From contig DATFGQ010000043.1 in the NCBI GenBank assembly GCA_035249305.1, positions 1-64,000 on the forward strand: a stretch of DNA of 64,000 nt. Direction: 5' to 3'. How positions within the stretch are numbered: position 1 is the first letter of the stretch; each line of letters begins with the position of its first letter. The translations under genes and the position numbers were made by a program. Under the pieces are notes generated by a model. It was not told the DNA's origin and did no database searches. It was given only the letters and a program-made list of their open reading frames with translations. Positions 43,560 through 53,108 of this stretch are shown in pieces. This DNA is from DASUNP01 sp035249305 (GTDB lineage: Bacteria; Acidobacteriota; Blastocatellia; UBA7656).

Positions 43560-44108
43560 ATGGCTACCAAAGTTAAAGCAACAATTGATGACCTGTATAA
43601 AGCACCAGACAACGCCAAAGCCGAGATCGTCGATGGAGAAATAATCCTAATGTCACCCACCGGAGACATGCCCGCGCGCGCCGGATTTAAGATAGCGATG
43701 AGCTTAAGCCAGATGGAAGGCAGAATTCCTGGTCGGGCATACCCGGATAATGTAGGTTACAGGGTGGATTTACCCAATCGTAATTCATTTAGCCCTGATG
43801 CTTCTTTCTATGTTGGCCAGCCTACAGGGATGAGGTTCCTTGAGGGAGCGCCAGTCTTTGCAGTCGAAGTCAGAAGCGAAAATGACTATGGCCCGCTTGC
43901 CGAGGATGCCATAGCAAAAAAACGCGCCGACTACTTCGCGGCGGGAACGCTTATTGTTTGGGACGTAGACGTGCTCAGCACAGACGTTATCAAATCATAT
44001 GGTGTAAATGATCCTGACAATCCAAAGATTTTCCGGCGCGGGGATACAGCCGATGCGGAGCCGGCAGTGAAAGGGTGGAGAATCTTTGTTGACGAGTTGT
44101 TCTCTTAA
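43560..44108 (+). CDS. Uma2-family (DUF820) restriction-endonuclease-like protein
   Basis: The ATG at 43560 has GAGG 7 nt upstream; a TTG lies at 43554. The 182-residue protein has the Uma2 pattern: AEIVDGEIILMSPTGD, SPDASFYV, FAVEVRSENDYG and KKRADYFAAGTLIVWDVD. These match the D-ExK nuclease-like core (FSPDASF, EVRSE, KRADY). The family is abundant in cyanobacteria and some soil bacteria, and its function is unproven. AT content is higher than in neighbouring genes, so recent arrival is possible. Confidence 0.85.
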   Translation: MATKVKATIDDLYKAPDNAKAEIVDGEIILMSPTGDMPARAGFKIAMSLSQMEGRIPGRAYPDNVGYRVDLPNRNSFSPDASFYVGQPTGMRFLEGAPVFAVEVRSENDYGPLAEDAIAKKRADYFAAGTLIVWDVDVLSTDVIKSYGVNDPDNPKIFRRGDTADAEPAVKGWRIFVDELFS

Positions 44109-44183
44109 TTCATCTCGGACGGTAAACCGTTAGATGCCGCGTAATGTGCGAATGAAAACTCTCTCGTCGTTGCTACAGGCTTT

Positions 44184-46700
44184 ATGTCGATTGCGAACAA
44201 CCAGCCCGCGCAGCCTCTCTATCAAGAAGGCGATGTAGTCCTCAAAGACGGCTCGACCATACACGTCCGCCCCATCCGGCCCGACGACGAGGATAAGCTT
44301 CTAGACCTGCTCCTCTCGCTCTCGCAGCAGTCCCGCTGGCTCCGCTTTTTCGCGCCCGTGTCGGACGCCTCTCTGACGATGGAGGCGCACAGGGAGGTCA
44401 ACGTAGATTACACAAGCCGGTTCGGCGTCGTCGCCACGAAAGGCTCGGACGAGCGGATCGTGGGCCATGCGTTTTACATCGCTTTGGCTAAAGACCGCGC
44501 GGAGGTCGCCTTCACCATATCGGACGAGTTTCAAGGTCGCGGGCTAGGGACGATTCTGCTCGGGCAGCTTGCTGCCGTAGCCTCGGCCAACGGGATTCAC
44601 CTCTTTGAAGCAGACGTGCTGTCGGCCAACCACAAGATGATAGGCGTATTCCGCGAGTCGGGCTTCCCTATTGAGACGGCGGTCGAAACGGGCCAGTTGC
44701 GCGTAACATTTCCCACGGAGCTGACGCCCGAGGCGATCGAGCGGTTCGAGATGCGAGAGCGTATCGCCGCCAGGAGCGCGCTCGCGGCCTTCTTCCGCCC
44801 GCGCTCGGTCGCCGTCGTCGGCGCGTCGCGGCAGCGCGACAGCATCGGCGGCAAGACCTTTCACAACCTCCTGAGCTACGGCTTCAACGGACCCGTCTAC
44901 GCGGTCAACCCGACGACCGACGTGGTCCAGAGCGTTCCCACTTACCCCACGGTCGAGTCTATACCCGGCCCCGTAGACCTTGCGGTGATCGTCGTCCCGG
45001 CCCGCAGTGTCGTAGAGGTGGCCGAAGCCTGCGGCCGCAAAGGCGTGCGCGCGCTGGTGGTGATAACGGCGGGGTTCGCCGAGGCGGGTGAAGAGGGGCG
45101 CGCGCTCCAGCAGGAATTACTTCGGGTCTGCCGCGCCACGGGCATGCGCCTGATAGGGCCTAACTGCATGGGAATACTCAACACCGCGCCTGATGTAAGG
45201 CTCGCGGCCACATTCGCGCCGGCCGTCCCCCCGACAGGCCGCGTGGGGTTCTCTTCCCAAAGTGGCGCGCTCGGCGTGGCTATCATCGAATACGCGAAGT
45301 CGCTCGGGCTCGGCCTGTCGACGTTCGTCTCCGTAGGCAACAAAGCAGACATCTCCGGCAACGACCTTCTGCGCTACTGGGAGGAGGACGAAGGGACCGA
45401 CGTCATACTTCTCTACCTGGAATCGTTCGGCAACCCGAAGAGGTTCTCCGAGATCGCCCGTCGCGTCGGGCGCAAGAAGCCGATAGTCGTCGTGAAAAGC
45501 GGCCGCTCGGCGGCGGGCGCGCGCGCGACCTCTTCGCACACGGGCGCGCTCATAGCCGCGTCGGAAGTTACGGTCGAGGCGCTGTTTCACCAGGCGGGGG
45601 TCATACGCACCGACACGCTCGAAGAGCTCTTCGACGTGACCACGCTGCTTGCGAACCAGCCGTTCCCGCGCGGCCGCCGCGTCGGCATCATCACCAACGG
45701 CGGCGGCCCCGCGATCCTGTGCGCGGACGCGTGCGAGGCCGAGGGGCTTGAGGTGCCCATCCTCGACCAGGCGACCGAGAGCAGGCTGCGCGCGGCGCTG
45801 GCCGCCGGTGCGAGCGTCGGCAACCCTGTCGATCTAACAGCGTGGGCAACGCATGACCATTACCGCGAGGCCATCGAAGCGGTCGCCGCCGACCCGAACG
45901 TCGACGCGCTGATAATAATATTCATCCCGCCCTTGCTCACCCGCGCCAGGGATGTCGCGCGCGTGATCATGGAGAGCGCGCGGAAGATCAACCGCGCGAA
46001 GCCCGTCATAACGGTATTTATGTCCGCAGAAGGCGTGCCCGAGGAGTTGCGCTCCGACGACCTGAGCGTGCCTTCTTACGCCTTCCCGGAAGCAGCGGCG
46101 ATCGCGCTCGCGCGCGCGGCGCGCTACGGCGAGTGGCGCGAGCGGCCCGCGACTTCGCCGCCGCGCTTTGATGGCTTGCGCAGGGACGAGGCCGCCGCGA
46201 TCGTCGCGACCGCCCTTGAGCGCGGCGACTGCTGGCTCACCGCCGAAGAGACGGCCGAGCTCTTCTCTTGCTACGGCCTCCCGCTCGCCGCCGAGATCGC
46301 GGACCGAATGAATGCCGGCGGAGTGGAGATGATCGTAGGCGCTGTGACCGATCCGCAGTTCGGACCCGTCGTCGCTTGCGGCGCGGGCGGCGCACTGGGC
46401 GAGCTCCTGAGCGATGTCTCCGTGAGGCTCACCCCGCTTACGCGCGAAGACGCTTCCGAGATGGTCCGGAGCCTGAAGACCTACCCGCTGCTTACAGGTT
46501 TTCGCGGCAGCCCGCCTTCGGACACGGCCGCGCTCGAAGAGGGACTTTTGAGGGTCAGCGCGATGGTCGAAGACATCCCGCAGATCGCCGAGCTTGACTG
46601 CAAGCCGTTCGTCGTCCACGAGAGCGGTGCGGTGATCCTCGACGCGCGCGTCCGCGTAGCAGCTTCGGAGCCCGCCCGTCTGTTCGGCGTACGCGGTTGA
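44184..46700 (+). CDS. GNAT acetyltransferase fused to an ADP-forming acyl-CoA synthetase-like module
   Basis: This 838-residue protein has an N-terminal GNAT domain (about 25-180) with the acetyl-CoA motif FQGRGLGT (116-123). Next is a CoA-binding domain (SVAVVGASRQRDSIGG, about 208 on) and two ligase-CoA domains (QSGALGVAIIEYA, TSSHTGALIAASEV). The C-terminal ATP-grasp part is short: YGLPLAAE (about 696) leads within 10 residues to GGVEMIVGAVTDPQFG. Relatives with this set include the protein lysine acetyltransferase Pat. The likely role is acetylation of metabolic enzymes such as acetyl-CoA synthetase, with the synthetase part non-catalytic. Confidence 0.85.
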   Translation: MSIANNQPAQPLYQEGDVVLKDGSTIHVRPIRPDDEDKLLDLLLSLSQQSRWLRFFAPVSDASLTMEAHREVNVDYTSRFGVVATKGSDERIVGHAFYIALAKDRAEVAFTISDEFQGRGLGTILLGQLAAVASANGIHLFEADVLSANHKMIGVFRESGFPIETAVETGQLRVTFPTELTPEAIERFEMRERIAARSALAAFFRPRSVAVVGASRQRDSIGGKTFHNLLSYGFNGPVYAVNPTTDVVQSVPTYPTVESIPGPVDLAVIVVPARSVVEVAEACGRKGVRALVVITAGFAEAGEEGRALQQELLRVCRATGMRLIGPNCMGILNTAPDVRLAATFAPAVPPTGRVGFSSQSGALGVAIIEYAKSLGLGLSTFVSVGNKADISGNDLLRYWEEDEGTDVILLYLESFGNPKRFSEIARRVGRKKPIVVVKSGRSAAGARATSSHTGALIAASEVTVEALFHQAGVIRTDTLEELFDVTTLLANQPFPRGRRVGIITNGGGPAILCADACEAEGLEVPILDQATESRLRAALAAGASVGNPVDLTAWATHDHYREAIEAVAADPNVDALIIIFIPPLLTRARDVARVIMESARKINRAKPVITVFMSAEGVPEELRSDDLSVPSYAFPEAAAIALARAARYGEWRERPATSPPRFDGLRRDEAAAIVATALERGDCWLTAEETAELFSCYGLPLAAEIADRMNAGGVEMIVGAVTDPQFGPVVACGAGGALGELLSDVSVRLTPLTREDASEMVRSLKTYPLLTGFRGSPPSDTAALEEGLLRVSAMVEDIPQIAELDCKPFVVHESGAVILDARVRVAASEPARLFGVRG

Positions 46701-46702
46701 TC

Positions 46703-46770
46703 AGTTTTTAGTTTTAAGTTTTCAGTTTTTAGCTCTTACGCTGAAAACTGAAAACTTAAAACTAAAAACT
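46703..46770. repeat. 31-bp A/T hairpin between convergent genes
   Basis: The arms 46703-46733 and 46740-46770 are reverse complements at 30 of 31 positions with a 6-nt loop (tcttac). The sequence is built from AGTTTTTAG/AGTTTTAAG-like units. It sits between the stops of the GNAT fusion and the RND gene and could act as a bidirectional terminator. Confidence 0.85.
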
Positions 46771-46787
46771 AAAAACTCTTTTTTCTA

Positions 46788-49700
46788 CTAACCGTGCGCC
46801 GCGGCGGCCTGCGGCTCCTCTTTATGGTCAGGCTGCGCGCCGGGGTCCGGCTCGGGCTCGTCGGCCCCTTCGGCTTTGTCCCACTTGATCAGCTTCAAAT
46901 CCAGAACGAAGATCGAGTAGATCACGGGCACCAGCAGCAGCGTGATGAAAGTCGCGGCCGTCAGCCCGCCTATCTGCGCGTAGCACATGGGCTCCCACAG
47001 CGGCCCGCCATGCATCGCCAGCGGGAACAACGCGATTACGGTCGCCCCGACGGTGATCAACACGGGCCGCAGCCGCACGATCCCCGCGTCTAACAGCGCC
47101 TCCTGGAGCGGCTCGCCCTCGGCGTGTTTCTCTTCGATAAAGTCGAACAGCACGATGATGTGGCTCACGATCACCCCGATCAGACTGATGATCCCGAGGA
47201 AGGCCATGAAGCCGAACGGCGAGCCCATCATCCACAAGACCGCGAGCGCCCCCACCACGCCGTATGGCACCGCGGCGAAGACTATGATCGGCTTTACCGC
47301 GCTCCTGAACTGCAAGACCAGTGTAAGAAATATTGCGGCCACGGAGATGCCGAGGACGATCACTAAATCGGTGAAGCTTTCGACCTGCGACTCTTCTTCG
47401 CCGCCGATCTCCATGCGGTAGCCGGGCGGCAAGCTCTTTGCGAACTCTTCCAACTGAGGCCGCGCCGCCGCCATCACTTCGCTCGCGAGCACGCCTTCGA
47501 CGGGCGAAGCCGAGACGGTGATCGTGCGGAACTGGTTCCGGCGTCGCAGCTTCTCCGTCTGCATCTGGTAAGAGACCGTCGAGACCTGCCTGAGCGGCAC
47601 GCGCTCCGTGCCGGAGGACGAATAGACGTAGAGGTTGTTGATGTCGTCGAGCCGCGCGCGCTCCTCCATCCGCAGCTTCGCGACTACGGGGATCTGCTTA
47701 TCGCCCTCGCGAAGCGTGGTGACTGCGTACCCGCTCAGCGCTGTGGCCGAGGCCGCCGCGACATCCAGGTTAGTGATGCCCGTGAGGTTCGCCCGGTCTG
47801 GATCAGTCTGGAGCTTCACTGAGAAGCTCTCGTCGCCCCAGTCGTCGCGCGGCCGCGCGGCCTCGGGGATCGAGCGAAAGATATTCATCACACGCTCGGC
47901 CTGCGCCCTGAGCGTCGTGGCGTCGTCGCCGGAAATCCGTATCGCCACGGGCAGCCCGACGGCCTTGCCCGACTCAAGCTGCCGCACGTCTATGCGCGCC
48001 TCGGGAATCCTGGCCGACAGCGCCTCCTGTAGCGGCGCGACCAGGTGGCCCGTCTCGTGTTTGTCCGTCACCTCGACGATGATCTGCGCGTAGTTGAGCT
48101 GTTGCTGCTCGGGCGAGACCGAAAACCAGAAGCGAGGCCCGCCGCCGCCGACGAACGTGGTCAGCGAACGCAGCAGGTCGCGCGGCTTGCCATCGTCATC
48201 CGTGTGATGATCGCCATACTCTTTGAACACGTCGCGGATCACCTCTTCGGCGCGCACCGTCGCGCGGTTAGTCGCTTCCAGCGGCGCGTCTTCGGGCAGC
48301 CACACGTCTACGTAAGAGAGATACGATAAATCCTTCGGGAAGAACTGCGTCTTTAACTGGCTCATGAAGAAAACGCCGAGCGCGAGGAATATCACCGAGC
48401 CCGCCAGCACCTTCCAGCGGTGGTTGATCGCCGCCGTCCCCACGCGGTAATACCACGCGGCGAAGCCTTTCTTGCGGCGCTCGTGTATCGACGGCTCCTG
48501 CTTCGGCTTGATCATGTAATAGCCCAGCAGCGGTATGAAGGTCATCGAGGCCAGCCGCGACGCGATCAGCGAACAGGTTATGACCACGGGCATGCTGTAG
48601 AGAAACGCCCCCGTGTCCCCGCCCACGCTCAGGAACGGCAGGTAGGCGACGATGTTCGTTATCGTCGCGAACATGATCGCGCCCGCGAGCTTCGTCGGCC
48701 CGAGCCACGACGCGACGAGCGGCTTGTGGCCCGCGCCTAACTCGCGCTTTATCGAATCGCCCGCGACCACCGGATCGTCTACTAAGAGCCCCAACGCGAT
48801 GATCAGCGTCGCGATAGAGATCTGCTGAAGGTCTATCTTCAGCATGTGCATCATCCCGAAGGTCATCGCGAGCGTTATAGGGATCGCCAGCGCCATCAGC
48901 AGCGCCGACCGCCACTCCCAGAACCCTATGAGCGAGACCAGCACCACGAGGATGATCGCCTCGTACAGACTGACCATGAAAAGGTCTACGCTCTCTTCGA
49001 CCTGAAGCGGCTGGTCGCTCGTGCGCGCGAGCTGGAGGTCTTCGGGCAACTGTGAGCTCATCCCCGCCAGCGCCCCGTCGACGGCCTTGCCGAAATCGCC
49101 TATGATCTCGCCCGAGCGCATCTGCACCGAAAGCGTTATGGCGCGCGTGCGACGCCAGTGGCCCTCGCCGTCTTTCCAGTCGTAGAAGTTCAGGTATCGC
49201 GCGGGGCTTTCGTAAGCGCGCGAGATGTCGAACAGGTCGCGCAGGTAGACGGGCGCGCCTGAGCTTGAAAAACTCACGACGACATCGCCGATCTCTTTTT
49301 CGGATTTGAACTCGCCCGACGGGTCTATAGTCAGGTTCTTGCCCTGCACGTCTATCTGGCCGCCGGGGATCGTGATGTTGCGCGTCTTCAGAATGTCAGG
49401 GAGTCTGGAAAGCGTCAGACCGTAGGCGGCCAGACGCTCTTGCGAATAGACGAGATAGACCTTCTCGTCGAGCATGCCCTTGCGCTCGACCTTCGAGACC
49501 TGCGGCAGCGTCTTTAGCGTCTTCGATATCAGATCAGTGAACTCGTCAAGCTCGCGGTAGGTGTATTTGTCGCCGGCTACCGCACGGATGCGCTCAAGCG
49601 TATCTTTCGGGTCGCGGATGACCGCCGGCTCCCAGGTGTCCGGGTGGAGCCCTGACGCCTGCATGCGCTCGCTTACGAACTCGCGCATGTAGCCGAGCAG

Positions 49701-50453
49701 CCTACGGTCGTCGTCTGTGCTGACACCGTCCAGGCCCAGGAATTCCGCGCCTTCGATCAGCCGCACGTCGCGCGCGAAGCCTTTCTCGCGGGTGAAGTCG
49801 GCGAAGGCCTCAAGCGCGGGGTGGACGATGCGCGCGCCGACCGACTGCGGGAAGTTGACGACGATCGTGAAGCGCGAAGACCGCTCGGAGGCCGGGGCCT
49901 GGGCGCGGGCGCTCTCGACCGCGCGCTGAATGGCGTTGGCGCGCAAGGCGATGTCGGTCTCACTCGCCTTCGGGCTTGCGACCGTCAGCATCAACGCCGC
50001 CGTGTCGCCGAAATCGCGTATGAAGTTTATAGGCCCCGCGCCTTCCGGCAGGTCGCTGATGTTGTTGAGACGGAAGGCCACGTCGTCGAGCTGTTTGCCG
50101 CGGTCGCCCTGGTCGGAGTTCTCGTCTAGCTCCAGGTAGACGACCGAGACGCTCGTGCGCGAGATCGATTCGATCTTCGTCACCAGGGCGTTGGCGGCCA
50201 TCTGCTCTTCGACTTTCTTGGTGACCAGTTGCTCGACCTTCTCGGCGCTCGCGCCCGGCCACGGCGTAATGGCCACGGCTTGTCGCACGGCGATCTCGGG
50301 GTCCTTGCGCTGGGGCATCTGGAAGTATGCGAAGACGCCCCACATCATGACGCCGACCAGCAACACCCAGGAGATGTGCCGAACCTCGACGAAGAACCTC
50401 GCCGTGTTGTGCGTCTTTTTGATCATCTCATCGTCTGACTTTCCGTGTGCCAT
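46788..50453 (-). CDS. RND-family efflux transporter, inner-membrane subunit
   Basis: This 1221-residue protein is longer than usual (about 1030-1050). It begins with RHISWVLLVGVMMWGVFAYF as the first helix. It has the AcrB/HAE-type regions: PWPGASAEKVEQLV, the paired periplasmic loops, and VLVSLIGFWEWRSALLMALA through ALGLLVDDPVVAGDSIKREL in the helix 4 region. A late FMAFLGIISLIGVIVSHIIVLFDF repeat follows, and the C-terminal tail is acidic. Such pumps use proton motive force to export drugs, metals or lipids. It is the last gene of the operon, with a GGAGAG ribosome site. Confidence 0.9.
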   Translation of the reverse strand: MAHGKSDDEMIKKTHNTARFFVEVRHISWVLLVGVMMWGVFAYFQMPQRKDPEIAVRQAVAITPWPGASAEKVEQLVTKKVEEQMAANALVTKIESISRTSVSVVYLELDENSDQGDRGKQLDDVAFRLNNISDLPEGAGPINFIRDFGDTAALMLTVASPKASETDIALRANAIQRAVESARAQAPASERSSRFTIVVNFPQSVGARIVHPALEAFADFTREKGFARDVRLIEGAEFLGLDGVSTDDDRRLLGYMREFVSERMQASGLHPDTWEPAVIRDPKDTLERIRAVAGDKYTYRELDEFTDLISKTLKTLPQVSKVERKGMLDEKVYLVYSQERLAAYGLTLSRLPDILKTRNITIPGGQIDVQGKNLTIDPSGEFKSEKEIGDVVVSFSSSGAPVYLRDLFDISRAYESPARYLNFYDWKDGEGHWRRTRAITLSVQMRSGEIIGDFGKAVDGALAGMSSQLPEDLQLARTSDQPLQVEESVDLFMVSLYEAIILVVLVSLIGFWEWRSALLMALAIPITLAMTFGMMHMLKIDLQQISIATLIIALGLLVDDPVVAGDSIKRELGAGHKPLVASWLGPTKLAGAIMFATITNIVAYLPFLSVGGDTGAFLYSMPVVITCSLIASRLASMTFIPLLGYYMIKPKQEPSIHERRKKGFAAWYYRVGTAAINHRWKVLAGSVIFLALGVFFMSQLKTQFFPKDLSYLSYVDVWLPEDAPLEATNRATVRAEEVIRDVFKEYGDHHTDDDGKPRDLLRSLTTFVGGGGPRFWFSVSPEQQQLNYAQIIVEVTDKHETGHLVAPLQEALSARIPEARIDVRQLESGKAVGLPVAIRISGDDATTLRAQAERVMNIFRSIPEAARPRDDWGDESFSVKLQTDPDRANLTGITNLDVAAASATALSGYAVTTLREGDKQIPVVAKLRMEERARLDDINNLYVYSSSGTERVPLRQVSTVSYQMQTEKLRRRNQFRTITVSASPVEGVLASEVMAAARPQLEEFAKSLPPGYRMEIGGEEESQVESFTDLVIVLGISVAAIFLTLVLQFRSAVKPIIVFAAVPYGVVGALAVLWMMGSPFGFMAFLGIISLIGVIVSHIIVLFDFIEEKHAEGEPLQEALLDAGIVRLRPVLITVGATVIALFPLAMHGGPLWEPMCYAQIGGLTAATFITLLLVPVIYSIFVLDLKLIKWDKAEGADEPEPDPGAQPDHKEEPQAAAAHG

Positions 50454-50514
50454 CGCGCTCTCCTCGCTATCATTAATAGAAGTTGAATCCGTACTCTTCA
50501 GCGCGATCCCTCGA

Positions 50515-51726
50515 TCAAGGGATCGCTTGAACTATCTCGCCATCCACCAGACGTGAGCCGCCGGAAGTGACCACACGGTCGCCGACGCTCACGCCATCCT
50601 TCACCGCGACGCGGTTGCCGTACGCGTCGCCGAGAATCACAACGCGCAGACGCGCGCGCGCGTCGCCGCCCACCTGTTCGAGCACGAACAGGGAATATTC
50701 GTCCGGCCTGTCCTTAGACCTGACGATCGCGCTGAGCGGCACTACCGCGACGGCTTCAACGGTCGTCGCCGTCGCCAGCGTGAGCGACGCGATCATGCCG
50801 ACCTTAATCTGATAACCGGGGTTCGGTATGGAGACCTCTACCTGGAACAGCCGCGTCTTCTGGTCGGCCGAGGGCGATATGGACGTGATCTGGCCGGTGA
50901 ACTCTTTGCCGGGCAGCGCGTCCAGCCCTACCGCGAGCGTGCTCCCGAGTATGAGGTTCTGTATCTCAAGGTCGGGAACGCCGAACTGCGCCTTCACTAC
51001 GGAGATGTCGGCCAGCACGAAGGCAGGGCTGCCGGGCGAGATCAGCTCGCCGACCTCGACCCTGCGCTCCAGCAGCAGCCCGTCTATCGGCGAGCGCAGA
51101 AGCGTGTCGTCGCTGGAGATCTTCGTCGCGGCGTGGGCGGCTTCGGCGGCGGCTATCTGCGCCTCTATGACCGCAAGCTGCGCGCGGGCCGTGTCGACTT
51201 TAGCCTTGTAGAGGTCGTACTGTGATTTCGCGGAATCGTATTCCGACTTCGTCATGCTCTGGGTTGCGAACAACGCGTCGGCGCGCTGGAAGTCGAGCTT
51301 CGCTTTCTCCGCGGCGACCTCGGCTTCGGCCACCTGCCTGGTGGTTGTCACAAGGCTTGCGCGGGCTTGCGCGAGCTGGCCGCCGGCCTGGTCGACCTTT
51401 ACCGCGTAGTCCTTCGAGCGCACCCTTGCGAGCGCCGCGCCGCGCGCTACGGAATCACCCTGCTGCACGTTGCGCGTGCGGCCGTCGACTCCCTTCATCT
51501 TCAGTATCTGGTCGATGAAGCCGCCGACGCTAAAGGCCAGCTCCACCTGCGAAGCCGGGACGATGCTGGCCGAGTAACGCGCGCCGCCCGGCGCTGCATA
51601 GGAGCTTACGACTTCGACCTTGACCGGCGTCGGCGGTTTAGCGGCATTCACGGTTGTCTTCGTGCAGCCCTGCAAGAGCCCGCACGCAGAGATTAAAGCG
51701 ATCGTCAGAAACTGTTTGGTCTTCAT
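50515..51726 (-). CDS. periplasmic adaptor (membrane fusion protein) of the RND pump
   Basis: This 403-residue lipoprotein has the lipobox LLQGC (Cys21). It shows the adaptor pattern: a lipoyl/barrel-sandwich hybrid domain split by a coiled-coil hairpin (about 110-215, QLAQARASLVTTTRQVAEAE), a RSPIDGLLLERRVEVGELI segment, and a C-terminal beta-barrel. It bridges the RND subunit and TolC. Its start overlaps the tolC stop by 4 bp, so the two are translationally coupled. Confidence 0.9.
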   Translation of the reverse strand: MKTKQFLTIALISACGLLQGCTKTTVNAAKPPTPVKVEVVSSYAAPGGARYSASIVPASQVELAFSVGGFIDQILKMKGVDGRTRNVQQGDSVARGAALARVRSKDYAVKVDQAGGQLAQARASLVTTTRQVAEAEVAAEKAKLDFQRADALFATQSMTKSEYDSAKSQYDLYKAKVDTARAQLAVIEAQIAAAEAAHAATKISSDDTLLRSPIDGLLLERRVEVGELISPGSPAFVLADISVVKAQFGVPDLEIQNLILGSTLAVGLDALPGKEFTGQITSISPSADQKTRLFQVEVSIPNPGYQIKVGMIASLTLATATTVEAVAVVPLSAIVRSKDRPDEYSLFVLEQVGGDARARLRVVILGDAYGNRVAVKDGVSVGDRVVTSGGSRLVDGEIVQAIP

Positions 51727-53090
51727 TTGTCTTCTCCTATCGCGGTCTCGAAATCCGCCTTCGCCGTCCAGAAGCTCAGCAGCGCCTGCCGCCCCTGGTT
51801 GGTAGCCTGTTCGAGCTGTGATTGTGCTTGAAGCACGTCCTTGAGCAGCGACATCTGCGCCTTGTATCGGTTCGTCAGCACGCGGACGTTCTCGGCGGCC
51901 GCCTCGCGGTCCATCTGCGTGACGGCAAAAAGCTGCCGCGCCTGCCTGAGCTTGTTGTACTTGTCGTTGACTTCGATCAGGACGCTCGTCTCGGCATCCT
52001 TGACCGAGTTTTGCGCCTGAAGGATCACCAGGTCCTTCCCGGCCAGCTCCTGCTTCTTGCGGCCCCAGTCAAAGACTTCCCACGAGACCGTTACGCCGAC
52101 GTTCATGTAGCTCTTCGGGAGTATGCTGTTGAAGTTGGCCGTGGTGACGTGCTGGAAGCTGGCGCTGACATCGGGCAAGAACTCTGACTTCTTAACGCGC
52201 CGGTCGCCTTCGGCCTGCTTCACTTTCAGCCGCGCTTCCCTCAACTCCGGGCGTTGCTCTAAAGCTCGCGTGCGCGCCGCCGCAAGGTCCGCCTCGAAGG
52301 CGCCGGCGTCTGCTACGGCCGAGACCGTGAACTCCGTCAGCACGTCGCGGCCGAGCAACTGGTTGATCTGTTGCTTCTGTATTCCTGCCTTGTCGGCGAG
52401 CGTCATCATGTCGTACTCGGACTTGGCGAGCCGCGACTTCACGTCGAGGCTTTCGGTGCGGAGCGCTACCTGCTGGGCGACGTAATCACCCGTCACGCGA
52501 TCGAGCTCCTTGTACATCCTGATCGTCTCGGCTGCGGCCTCGATCTCGCTCTCGGTCTGTAGCAGCGCGTAGTAGGCGCGCTTCACGTCGCGCGCTATCT
52601 GCTGCTGCTTCGCGCGCAGCTCTTCTTGAGCTATCTCGCCCTTGAGCTTCAGCAGCTTGAGGTTGAGCTTGGTTTCGTAAAGCTGCGACAGCGGCTGAGT
52701 GATTCGGGTTATGAAGACCGCGGTCGGCTTCAAAGGCGTGCTGATCTTCGTGTCCTCCGACGGGATCGGCCCCGTCTCGGGAAAGGTCCCGAACACGCCG
52801 CGCTCGAAGGTGAAGTCGATCGGCGTCAGTTGTTGCGAGCCGACCGCCTCGAAGCTGAAGTTCGGAAGCCTCCTGGTCTTGAGCGCGGCGTAATCACGCT
52901 CGGGCTTGCCGACTTCGATGGCCGCGTTCTTGACCTGCGGGTTGTCCCGGAGCGCGATCGCTACGGCCTGTTCAAGCGTCAGCACCTCGACGCTGCGGCT
53001 CTCCCCAGATTGCGCCCGCCCTTCGGCCGTCAGGCAGATCAGAGAGGCGATCGTTACCAGAATACGAAGGCGATATTTCATAGTAAGCAT
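51723..53090 (-). CDS. TolC-family outer-membrane efflux protein
   Basis: The ATG at 53090 has GGGAG upstream; the product is about 455 residues. It has a signal peptide, then two TolC-type helical repeats (LTLEQAVAIALRDNPQVKNA; ELREARLKVKQAEGDRRVKK; ALEQ, AQSQLEQATNQGRQALLSF). TolC forms the outer-membrane exit duct for the pump encoded downstream. It starts about 18 bp after the sthA stop. Confidence 0.88.
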   Translation of the reverse strand: MLTMKYRLRILVTIASLICLTAEGRAQSGESRSVEVLTLEQAVAIALRDNPQVKNAAIEVGKPERDYAALKTRRLPNFSFEAVGSQQLTPIDFTFERGVFGTFPETGPIPSEDTKISTPLKPTAVFITRITQPLSQLYETKLNLKLLKLKGEIAQEELRAKQQQIARDVKRAYYALLQTESEIEAAAETIRMYKELDRVTGDYVAQQVALRTESLDVKSRLAKSEYDMMTLADKAGIQKQQINQLLGRDVLTEFTVSAVADAGAFEADLAAARTRALEQRPELREARLKVKQAEGDRRVKKSEFLPDVSASFQHVTTANFNSILPKSYMNVGVTVSWEVFDWGRKKQELAGKDLVILQAQNSVKDAETSVLIEVNDKYNKLRQARQLFAVTQMDREAAAENVRVLTNRYKAQMSLLKDVLQAQSQLEQATNQGRQALLSFWTAKADFETAIGEDK

Positions 53091-53108
53091 GGTCTTATCT
53101 CCCAAATC

